Positions 54,119 through 64,000 of a stretch of DNA of 64,000 nucleotides are shown piece by piece (the first letter of the stretch is position 1; the number at the start of each line of letters is the position of its first letter). The notes under the pieces are model-generated. The model saw only the letters and a list, made by a program, of their open reading frames with translations. It had not been told where the DNA came from and made no database searches. The DNA is from Ampullaceana balthica (Eukaryota; Mollusca; Gastropoda; Lymnaeidae): assembly GCA_944989445.1 (NCBI GenBank), contig CALYLW010000017.1:1622001-1686000 (forward strand), written 5' to 3'. Position numbers and translations under genes: made by a program.

Positions 54119-57100
54119 ATGGATGTGTGGCTACTTTCACTTTATAATTGTTTGTTTTGTATACTCGTATTATTTTCTATCCCTACATACGGTCAGGTAT
54201 GCAAAATATCCAACATCCAAATAGATAATGAGGATGGGAAACAGCAGTATATTGAACTTAACCTAAAAAAAGTGGACGTTGATGATGAAAGTGCTTGTCC
54301 CGGCTGTAATCTAAGCAATGAAGATTCCGTAAAATATAACAATAATTTTGGTTATCATTACAACCAGTGGATCTCAACTCCCCCTACGTTTAATCTTGTA
54401 TTTACCCCAGGAGAGCTTATAATTGAATGTGGTAAGGGTCAATCAAAATTTTCGTTATTTCTGCCACAGTCACACCTCAAATGTAGCCTATATTTACATA
54501 AGGGTTTTGTTTATTTTGTGAGGAGTTAGTTGAGAATTTATTATAATTTTTAAATTTTTTAGCCAAAGCAAAGAGAACGGAGTGCTCAACTATTTACATT
54601 GTTATGGCAGAGCGCGTACTTCCGGGAATGAAATATTCTATTTTTACACTTGAAAAGGGGAAAAGTGCAATTATTTTTATCCATAAACATAATTAAGGTA
54701 GTTAGTAGTTTTAGGGTCTGAGTTAGGTTTAGTTGTCTATTTTTTAAATTAAAATACAGTGGAACCCGGTTAAGTCGACTGCTTCAGGGTATGAAAAATG
54801 GCACCGAGATAACCGATCATCGAGTTAAACGAAAACCAATATGGTGGCAAAATATTAACATGCGCTTGAAATTTCTTTATGTACATGATGTGAGTTAATT
54901 AGTGATGGGGCGATTAATCGGAATCGTATCGGTATATTGGGACCCTATTTCTTCACTCTTTCCTAAGGTTGTTAAGACTGTTCGTTTTTAAGGACCGTTC
55001 GTTTTTAAGTGATTGTTTAAGTTTAAACATAACCATTAGTTGCGTTAGCGCAGTTTTTTTCCCCTAGTACATAACTATAACGAATTCATCTACTCCTGCC
55101 CGCCACGCCGCGCGCGCGCCGTCTTGCGGTGATTCCCAGATTGAGCGATACTGTGCCTTGGAAGGCACTTGCATGACTTTCCTTACAAGCTACACAAAAA
55201 ATAACCTGCCCTGTGTAACCTACACATCCCTTCATTGTCCCCGAACCATTCTCTTCTAAACCATATTCCTTGGGTCCGTCCCCTCAGCTTACAATGGACT
55301 CAGAATTCCTTCCGTAACTTGATTCTAATCGGACTAGCCAACAACAATGGTGTGGGAGATTGAGAGTGGGGGTGGGTAACTGTTGCATTATATATTTTAA
55401 AATCTGGGGAGCCTTGTTTACAGTTCAGTAAGCACCCTATGATTTTGGTATCGTCCCATCACTAGCGTTAATAAATGAGAATGTACATGCACATGATTTT
55501 GGAGGTTTTTTTTACACAAAGGAGTTGCCGTTATTTGTTTGTCTATCATGACCTATATATGACTCATGACAAAGCGAACTCTTCTCTATAAAAATGTACA
55601 AAAATAAATTAGGAACTCCTTTTGAACTTTTGAACCTTCAACTTTGACACATTTTAATTAATTCTAACCAATAGTTCAATAGCTTTTGCACACGGACATT
55701 TCTTATGCATGAAACAATGAGAACAAAGCAGTAGTAATAGAGTCAAAATGAGGTTGAAGGATGAATGGTTGCCAATGACAACAAGTCTGCACACGGTACA
55801 TTTTGTTATTCCTACAAAAAGAAATGTTATAGACATGCGATTCTGCGTGCATCTTTGCTATTGGAGCAATTATGTAATACTCTGCATCATTTACGCGGCC
55901 GATTGCCGAGTATCTCCGAGTATACGAAAATCGGCTGATGCCGAGTAGCGAACCGATCGGTTCAGCCCTATCGATAAGAACATTTTCAAAAGCTGGCGAT
56001 TTAAGTTAGTAACACAGTGCTGTGAGCAAGCGGGCTGTGACGTCACCAGCGAGGCAGAAATTTTATGCCTTCACTTGGTTATAAAAAATCACATCTAACA
56101 TTTTCAAAAGCTGACGTTTGGTCATGGGGATCGAGATAACCAACACTAAGTGGCAAATTTGACCCTCTTTTGTGCTCGAGTTGTAAGGGTTCGGCGACTT
56201 AAAATAATCAAATTAACCGATGAGAAAAGACAAAGAGAGAATTTGGCGGTTTCAATAAAAAACGTCAACTTAATAGAGCTGACGAGTTAACCGGGCTCGA
56301 GTTAAGTGGGTTCTACTGTCGAATAAAACATATACCAGCCAAAAATACCATTTATCGAGCGCACCGTTCGCTTTGCTTTTACCATTTAAAAAAAAATTTT
56401 TTGATAGTGTACATTCGCTCATCTGGATGACCGAGTATATGGCTGTATACTTGCTTGTCCACTTCCGGTTTGCCTAAGAAATCATGTTTCTAAAATTGAA
56501 GAGCTACAAGTATGTCGAAATAGTTAGATTGCACCGAAGAGCGCCGCCACTAGCATCAAACTTGATGATTATTTTGCATACATGTGCTTTAATCTCTCGC
56601 ATACTTAACTGAACATTTTATTCAACTTCACGAACATGTAGGCTTTAACTTTAAGGAAGGTCCACACAAAAAAAAATGATCAAAGGCAAACACAGTTATG
56701 TAATTATAAACGTACTCAACTTATCCACGTGAACCAACGTATTTATAAAATTATCTTAATTTTTTTTAAATATTTTTTTTTAAATTTCTAAAATAAAGAA
56801 TGGTGGACACTTTTCAATGACCTTAGCAAATATATTTAAATGATGTGATCTGTGTGTTCAAGTCAAACTCATTCCTTATTCACTAATCCCCCTGTCATTA
56901 AACCCCTGATTCTCATAACATCCTAGTATAATCTTGAACTACAACTAGATAGCGTTTATTGTGTGTTTTTAAAAAAAAATCCTATTTTCGTTCTCTCAGT
57001 CCTAATCTCATTCTTTACGACCAAGCAAACTGTGTTAAGTGTTCAAACCAGACCTTTATTGTCACACCAAAAGAGGTTAAACGCCTCAGTGTATTGAACT

Positions 57101-60100
57101 CAGATAACAGCTCTCTAGTCTAAATTCTAAATCTATTTTAATGCTTGTCATTGTTGTTTATTTTTGTCTATTTCATGTTTTTAAAAACAAATTTAACGTT
57201 TTTTGTTGTTTTTCTTTATTTAATTTTAGAGATGGCAGAGAAATTTAGTTTCCGCCATTTTGATCAAAGTCAGGGAATGAGTTATTAAAAATTATTCCAT
57301 TTATCTATGTATCTTCTTCTATCTATATATATAAAAATCAAAGTATGTATGTATGTATGTATGTATGTTTTATTTATGTATGTATGCATGCATGTCTTTT
57401 ATAGCTGACTAAATCATTCATCCGATCGCCATGAAACTTTTGGAGACTTTTGAGTACGCTCCCAGGATGGAAATAGGCAACTTTTTTTTCAAAATTTAAC
57501 ACTCATGGGGCGCCGGGGGCCCATAATGAGAATTTTTTCTTATATGAGCTATATACAAATTATTTTAAGCGTTAGCTACTATGTTAATTGATGGATCTTA
57601 ACTAAACTTTGTATATAAAAACTTGACAGCCAATATTAAAATACTATAGGGCAATAAACTCCTAATGTCCATTTTTTCGGGCCTAGGGGGCCCAAAATGC
57701 CTTTTTTCTTATACTTTTAATAATTTATTCCCCATTCATTTATTAACGATCTTGAAAAGTAATGATAAAAGCATCCATTATTATCCATATTGAAAGGAAC
57801 AGGTGTTTTTAACTTTATTTCTTGCACAAAATGGGCCCTGGGGCCCTTAATGTCGTTTTTTGCTTATATGAGCTATATAAAATTTAGTTTATTTGTTTGC
57901 TACTAAGTAAATGCATGGATCTTAACCAAACTTTGTATTAAAAAACTTGGTAGCCCATATTGAAATACGTAAGGGCACTGAACTTCTAATGTCAATTTCT
58001 TCGGGGCCGGAGGCCTTAAATACCTTTTTTCATATACGTTTAAGATATTTTTCCCATTCACGTAATAACGATCTTGAGAAATATATCCATGATGAAACTG
58101 AATTAAAAGGAACAGGTTTTTGAAATTGACACCTTGCACGGGATGGGCCCTGAATCCCTAAATTTTTTCTTCTATATATATAAAAAATGAAAGTTTGTGT
58201 GTGTGTGTGCATTTCCTTTATAGCTGACTAAACCATTCACCCAATCGTCATGAAACTTTTAGAGACTGTTGAGTACGCTCCTGGGATGGTAAATGGCCAC
58301 ATTTTTTTCTAAATTTAAAACCAATGGGGCGCCGGGGGCCAATAAAGTCTTTTTTTTGCATATATGAGCTATATAAAAATTAGTTTAAGCGTTAGCTAAT
58401 GTATAAATTTGATGGATCTTAACCAAAATTTGTTATATAAAGCCTTGACTGCCAATATTAAAATACTATAGGGCAGTGAACTCCTAATGATCATTCCTTC
58501 AGGCTTGGGGGCCCAAAATGCCTTTTTTCTTAAACGTTAAAGATTTTATTCCCCATTCAATTATTAGCGATCTTGAAAAATAATGATAGATGTATCCATT
58601 ATCATCCATATTGAAATGAACAGGTGTTTGAACTGAATGGGCCCTGGGGCCCTTAATGTCGTTTTTGCTTATATGAGCTATATAAAAATTAGTTTTTTTC
58701 GTTAGCTACTGAGTAAATTAATGGATTTTAACCAAACTTTGTATGCAAAAACTTGGAAGCCCATTTTAAAATACTTATGGGCACAGAACTTTTAATGTCA
58801 ATTTCTTCGGGGCCGAGGGCACAAAATGTCTTATTTTTGTATATGATTTTTTTATTCACTTTTTAAAGACCTTGAGAAATATATCCATTATGAAACTGAT
58901 TGAAAATTAGGAGGTTTTTGAAATTGACATCTTGCACCGTATGGGCCCGGTGGCCCCTTAATGTCAGTTTTCCCCCTATATTAGTTATATAAAAATTAGT
59001 TTCAGCGTTAGCTTATGAGAAAATAACTGGATTTTGACCAAACTTAGTATATAAAAACTTAAGAGCCTATATTAAATTACTATAGGGCACTGAACTCCTA
59101 ATGTCATTCCCTCGGAGCTGAAGGTCCCCAAAAGTCTTTTTCTACTGCACGTTAATAATTGTATTCCCTATTCAATTTTACACAATATTGAGAAATATAG
59201 CTTACAATGGCACTAAAAATTAAAATATCCCTCATTTTGGGACCGGGGCCCTAAATGTCGTTTCTTCTTTTGTAAGCTATTTAATTATTAATTTATTTAT
59301 CCGTTTGCTATGAAACTTTGACTTTCTTTTTTGCACACATCCGCGAAGGTTTCTGGCAGAATTTTTAAAAACATACCCCTCATTGGTTTCTTTAAATTTA
59401 TTCATTTTTACTGAGATCGTTGCAACGCATGACGGGTCTGCTAGTAATAAATAAATTTGAAAATTTTTATTTATTTATCACTTAATCTAAAGACTGTAAG
59501 ATTAATGTATTTTAATTATTTTAAGATACTGAGGACTCTAAGTCATTGCCCTCTGGTTTATGTGCCAATGGAAAATCACAAAAGAATGTTTGCCTGGACA
59601 ATATTTGCAGCTTCAGTTTAGAAGATGTGGAGGTAACGTTTTTGTGAAATTTATGGTTTCAAAAGAAATAAAAACACCTTAAATCTCACTTTAAAACTTA
59701 GGAAATTCAATTAAAACTGATAAACTCAAGAAATTCTTCTTATTTTGACAATTGTTATTTTCTAATCAACAGGAATTGGCAGAGATTATTGAAGAGAGGC
59801 AACTCCTCCCTCTTAGTACTGGAGATGAAAAACTTGATCACAAAGTTGGTAAGTTAATTTAACATTTTTAAAGACATATTTTAAATTTTTGTATGTCTGA
59901 TACTTTGCCCTAGTTTATGCAAGAAATATTACTAGATACTGTGGTCACACTCTTTTTTTCCTCTTTGTATGATTAATAAATCTTATTTCATTTCTATATT
60001 ATTTATTTTTAGCAATGGGCATTGTACTGCTCAATCTGGGTAACCTTGACAAGGCTGTAGACGAATTCACAGCTGTTATAACAGTATGGAAACAATATTT

Positions 60101-63100
60101 GAAATCTCTTTTGTTTGTGTGTGTGAAATGCCTCTACTAACATTTGTCAACTAAGTCCAATTTGTATGAATTTATCAATAAAAAATATAATGAAGTACTT
60201 ACAGCTGGATCAGATATTTTGCTAGTAATAGATCAATCTGTGAAAATGTTTGAATTTTTAAAATGTACTTTGATTTAATTACCCAAGAACATGAACTTTC
60301 ATTCATGTTTGAATGGATACTTTCTTCTAATTACAGGTGGATCCGATGGCTACTGTTGCATATTTTGGTAGAGGGGCAGCCCATGCTCGAAAAGGACTTC
60401 AAGTAAGTCTTAATTAATTAGACTTTATACCCTGTGCAAGCTGACCACCAATTACTTGTGTCATCTGTCTTCATAAATTTTATATATTAGTATAGTTCAG
60501 TGTTTCTCAAATAGTGGGGCCCGTCCCCCAGCGGGGGCGCGAGGCTCCGTAAAGGGGGGCTCGTTAGACCGTTATGCAGAGGTGTGCTTATAACAATTTT
60601 ATAGACAAATGATACTATTTACAGTTGCGCGGGGACGAAGAATGTTTTCTTTCTTCCGGGGCGCATGACAGAAAATAATTGAGAAACACTGGTAAAGTTA
60701 TTAAAGTGACTTATCAGCTAATAGGTCTTACTATGGAGGGATAAAAAGAAAAATAACCTATATTTTGAGTAAAGATATAGATTTAGCTGCATCTAGTTGT
60801 CATGAAATGAGTATCACAACTTTAATCTACGAACTAAACACAGGCTTGACTTATTGGTGGGTGGGACAGGTGTAAAATCAATATATATAATTTGTTCGTT
60901 TGTAACGCTATTTGCGCACCGCTAAAAAAAAAGCCTTAAAAAAAAATTACTGCACAAAAAATAACTCTTTTCCAACGTTTGGATAAAATTGTTCAATATG
61001 GAAATGAGATTTAATTTTTGTCTCTTCGTCTTAACATTTTCTGATTATTTAATATACGGCTTTCAGGTTGAAATAAATTTATTTTGAAAACTTCCATCAT
61101 ATTTGACGGGTAATACACTAGTGTTATCTGAAATATTGGGTAAAACAATTTAACAAATAAAATTGATGTAGAAATAAGAGCTGGTTTATGATCAAGTTGA
61201 ATATTTAGTTAAATATCTCCACCATAGAATGTGTTGGCATCGAAACAGGCCCTCGATGACTTCAACAAAGCAATAGAGCTAGACACAACTCAGTCTCGTC
61301 CTGACATTCTCATCCACAGAGCTGAGGTTTGTATACTTGGTAAATGTGTACAAGTGAAAGCAGCAGCAAGTTAGCCTTGTATGATAGAAGCTTTGTTATT
61401 AAATTTCTATTAATTTTCGTTGTTGTTGATATAGTAGTAGTTATAATAGTTAATTGTATTACATACTAAATAAGAATTATTTAGCTAGCTCAGAAATACG
61501 AGTAGGAGTAAGTTAGCTTTGTCAAGTTTTTCTTTACTTCATGTACAGTCTGAAACAATATTGTCCTTGCTCTAGATATTATTGATGATGCAACGTTTCC
61601 AAGATGCTTACAACGATGCATCAGCTGCATTGAAGGTCAAGGCCTCTCCCAAAATTTACTTCCTCCGTGGAATCATCAGCTTGTTGATGGAGGTTAGTTT
61701 ATTATGAAATTCAACATCAATCTTAATATTTTTGGGCTTGTGTTTGAAAGAAATTGGGTTTTAATAATTTTATTGTTCCTTTATATTTACTTTTATTGTT
61801 TCTTTATAGTAAAATATTAATAAATAAAAGATGTTTTATGAAATTTATGTACAAAGAGTCACTTTTTATGCATGGAAAATATCATTTATTTCTAAATCAA
61901 AATTTTTGTATAGATCGTAGTGTACAATATATATGTCTAAGGGAGAGTACCATTGATAAAATAAAATATGATACGATAACCCATCAAGGGCTAATTTTGG
62001 GTAACAGTTTAATCACACCATTATTTTGATATTAAAATACAGTTTAAAAATATTGAAAAAATATGATTCAATACCAAATACATCCATTAAGTTTCATAAA
62101 GGCTGTGTCAGGCCAAAAAAGTGTTAGTTAATTTGTGTGTGGAATATTGCAGTTGTTAAAAAAATGAAATGGGAGATAGTTCTATAAAAAAGGCTGAACT
62201 GAAATTTGGTCAACAAGCAGAGCTAAAACCCATGTTTTGTGGATTACTCTCTCATTTGTGAATAGGAACCTAAACCAGTTTTCAAAATCTTTCACGCATT
62301 GCTATATTGAACAAGAGTTATGTGCCTTTACTAATTGAGTGACCATGTGATAAAAGTGACTCCAAATTCCATTTGGGAAAAAAATATGGTCTTATCCCCA
62401 TTTATTCAACCATTTACACAATAATATTTTTGTTACACTTTTACTAGAATTTTGCTTTGGCTGAACAAGACTTCCGTAAAAACCTTCATACATCAGATGA
62501 AAAAATCAAGTCTGTGTCCCACTTTCATCTTGGCCTGGCTTTGTACTACAGAGGGAAGGTCAGGGTGAGTCAAAGCTTGTATGTTCTCCACAATTACAGC
62601 TTTTTGTGCTAGAGAAATTATAAGGAAAAAATGTTTTGTAAAACTGGTCAACAAATTGCAGGCCCACTAAAGCAACTGAATCTTCTAAGCTGTCTTGCAT
62701 TTGGCAATTGAGTGCTAAAATAAAAATGACAAATTTGCTTTTTGAAGCTGGTATTTTTCGAAAAAAAGGACAGTATTAAATTAAGATTATTTTAAATTAC
62801 TAAATTAAGATTATTTTAAAGTATTAAATTAAGATTATTTTAAGAATGAGGGAGGGGTGTGAACTAATTTTAAAGGAAAAAAAAAGATCAAAATTTTAAA
62901 ATGTTGATATTTTTTTAGGCACAATGCATTAAATTAAATAATCTGTATTTCTGCCTAACTTGAAAAATTAAATAACTAAATCTATGCTAAACCCAAGTCT
63001 TTACTCTGAAGTCTAACTGAAATGAAACTTAAATGTAAGCAGAAATGTTACCTAACTTTCTCTTCAGGAAAATAGAATCTCTGCTTTGAAGAGGATAAAC

Positions 63101-63726
63101 ACAAATTTTAATTTCATTTAATATTTTCTAATTTGATCATTGCTACCACATGAGTGATGCCACATGAGTGATGCCACATGTATTCATATAAATATGAGTC
63201 AAAACTTCTCCTCATCAGAACAGCTTCCTGGGCAGTGGTCTTTTAATTGCATACCATAAATACCCTCTATAGTGTGCACACCCCGTTCACAGTGTAAGAA
63301 CTCATAGGCATCATTCCCCCTCAGTGAAATAATTCATCCTCTAAACTGTCATGAGACTTTGGTCCTGAGCCACACACATTCCTCATCATTCCTAGTGCTC
63401 ATCTTTACCGTAGTTCTCAACAATTCTGAAATGTGATGTGATGGATAAGCCTTCAACCCCTCAAAACACAGATTTTCTTTGTTCACACTTTTTTCTATTA
63501 TTATATTTTTGCTTGTCACAGCTAAGAATTATCTATCTCCAAATTTATCTATGTTGCCTTACTTTTAACACTGCATAAAATATTCTTTCATGCAGAATTT
63601 CTGAAATTTAAAATATTTTTTTTGTCAAATGACACGTTCCCAGAATGCAGTAGAAGTTTTCAAAGAGGTACTGAAGGATAATCCAAACCACACAGAGGCA
63701 ACACTGAGTTTAGCTCAAGGATTTAA
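54119..63726 (+). CDS. TTC13: TTC13-like TPR protein, 5' nine exons (gene continues)
   Basis: Exons with GT-AG boundaries and consistent phase: 54119-54431, 59526-59632, 59773-59848, 60013-60083, 60337-60402, 61228-61326, 61576-61692, 62448-62564, 63644-63726 (donor GTAGGT). Joined they encode about 349 residues. Residues 1-26 are a signal peptide (WLLSLYNCLFCILVLFSIP, cut near TYG/Q). A Cys-containing N-terminal region follows. From exon 3 on there are tetratricopeptide repeats: IVLLNLGNLDKAVDEFTAVI, VAYFGRGAAHARKGL, ALDDFNKAIELD, RFQDAYNDASAAL, FALAEQDFRKNL, and NAVEVFKEVLKDNPNHTEAT. Repeat order and exon-to-exon context fit metazoan TTC13, a protein of about 860 residues, so more than half of the gene lies beyond the window. 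Molecular function is not established. Intron 1 is 5.1 kb and full of transposons; a hAT MITE lies in intron 5. Confidence 0.8.
54590..54752 (-). mobile_element. Fragment of the 24234-24513 hAT MITE
   Basis: 'CTTCCGGGAATGAAATATTC', 'TTATTTTTATCCATAAACAT' and 'AGGTTTAGTTGTCTATTTTT' match 24300-24480 inverted. The fragment directly abuts the Tigger element at 54757. Confidence 0.6.
54900..55464. mobile_element. hAT element nested in Tigger
   Basis: TAGTGATGGGGCGATTAATC at the left and TCGTCCCATCACTA at the right. The flanks are GAGTTAAT (54892-54899) and GCGTTAAT (55465-55472), 7 of 8 identical. The Tigger at 29723 carries a related element at exactly the same internal site. Confidence 0.75.
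55540..55965 (+). repeat. Dispersed repeat shared with 28880-29310
   Basis: 'TTCTAACCAATAGTTCAATA', 'AATGGTTGCCAATGACAACA' and 'GAGTATACGAAAATCGGC' recur in the same order and orientation. Part of the Tigger interior. Confidence 0.6.
56340..57320. other. TTC13 intron 1, nothing recognised
   Basis: AT-rich intronic sequence with no repeat or gene that I can identify. Confidence 0.5.
57322..58170 (+). mobile_element. Helentron-like element, 5' part without 3' end
   Basis: Starts TCTATATATATAAAA, then a GTATGTAT microsatellite, TATAGCTGACTAAATCATTC and GAGTACGCTCCCAGGATGG. It stops at 58170 where a second complete 5' end begins. Confidence 0.65.
58171..59445 (+). mobile_element. Helentron-like element, complete ends
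   Basis: Starts TCTATATATATAAAA and ends GCATGACGGGTCTGCTAGT at 59445, a Helentron-style 3' end; a small palindrome CGTTGCAACG lies about 20 bp before it. The interior is made of imperfect ~330-bp units marked by 'TATATGAGCTATATAAAAA', 'GGGCCC' and 'GATCTTGA'. No Rep/helicase coding sequence, so nonautonomous. Confidence 0.65.
60498..60691. mobile_element. 194-bp hAT MITE in TTC13 intron 5
   Basis: The ends CAGTGTTTCTCAA and TTGAGAAACACTG are perfect 13-bp inverted repeats. The flanks GTATAGTT (60490-60497) and GTAAAGTT (60692-60699) match at 7 of 8 positions. GC-rich interior, no coding capacity. Confidence 0.9.
61693..62447. other. TTC13 intron 7
   Basis: Intron between GTTAGT at 61693 and TTTTACTAG at 62447. 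The open frame at 61754-62029 is hydrophobic AT-rich intron sequence without features. Confidence 0.6.
62565..63643. other. TTC13 intron 8
   Basis: Intron between GTGAGT at 62565 and TTCCCAG at 63643. It contains a triple near-repeat of ATTAAATTAAGATTATTTTA at about 62775-62842 and a duplicated ACATGAGTGATGCC at about 63149-63178. No gene. Confidence 0.6.
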
Positions 63727-64000
63727 GTAGGTCTAGAAACTTAAGACCTTAAGAAGATTTATAATCTTTTAATTTTGTGGTTCCAGAGCTAGAAGTGGAT
63801 TTGAAATATCTAATTAAGTAGGCTTAGGATATAATCAAAGTAAAAAGTAGCTGAACATTTCTGAAACCTTTCTAACTCATCTGTGCCAAGTACATCAACC
63901 GTTTGCATACTTTCATTCTCATTCTGTCTCTTGCTTGAGCATTTAATACTTGTTTCTGAAAGGTAAAAATACACTGCAGTTACTATTGATATTTTGTAAA

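Larger units (their letters stand above)
54757..56318. mobile_element. Tigger/pogo-type element in TTC13 intron 1
   Basis: The ends are CAGTGGAACCCGGTTAAGTC and, inverted, CAGTAGAACCCACTTAACTC. TA precedes the left end; TC follows the right, so the target duplication is imperfect. The interior matches the element at 29723-32070 near both ends. It contains a nested hAT (54900-55464). No transposase. Confidence 0.7.

Overview
The window is nuclear DNA of an animal, most likely a lophotrochozoan and probably a gastropod mollusc. It is AT-rich and gene-poor, with spliced genes, a metazoan histone mRNA stem-loop, and many hAT, pogo/Tigger, Helentron-like, SINE and LINE pieces. The LINE tail peptides and GATAAGATA-type tails look like those I associate with gastropods; this species-level guess is inference only.

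Layout. (1) Three long single-exon poly-C2H2 zinc-finger genes lie on the + strand: ZNF-A (3088-5916, 18 fingers), ZNF-B (32956-35664, about 24 fingers) and ZNF-C (48278-50758, 17 fingers). ZNF-B is a chimera. Its 5' flank, N-terminus and first six fingers are ZNF-C type; from about 33774 onward, including the 3' flank, it is ZNF-A type. The order A, (C5'-A3'), C is what one unequal crossover between tandem A and C genes produces. The two intergenic intervals share segments in the same order, which supports this. (2) A single intronless replication-type histone H1 gene (19623-20267) sits between ZNF-A and ZNF-B with its own TATA box, cap-site motif and 3' stem-loop. (3) The right end holds the 5' part of a spliced gene for a secretory-pathway TPR protein resembling TTC13 (exons from 54119 to 63726, running off the window). 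Its 5.1-kb first intron is full of transposons.

Everything else is mostly repeats, many datable by nesting. They include a 2.1-kb hAT with a perfect 8-bp target duplication (8811-10914), BED-finger hAT derivatives (25915-26541, 46167-46811), several hAT MITEs, two Tigger elements carrying the same hAT at the same site, Helentron-like elements, a decayed ZMYM1-like hAT transposase containing a 24-copy 20-bp minisatellite, a CR1/jockey-like LINE split by a 2.7-kb insertion, a 3.8-kb nested inverted-repeat complex, and a 46-bp-arm near-perfect hairpin. No CRISPR, operon, rRNA or convincing functional tRNA gene is visible.

The zinc-finger proteins are presumably nuclear DNA-binding regulators. 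Whether they act on the surrounding transposons is untested. H1 is chromatin linker histone. The TTC13-like protein is predicted to enter the secretory pathway.
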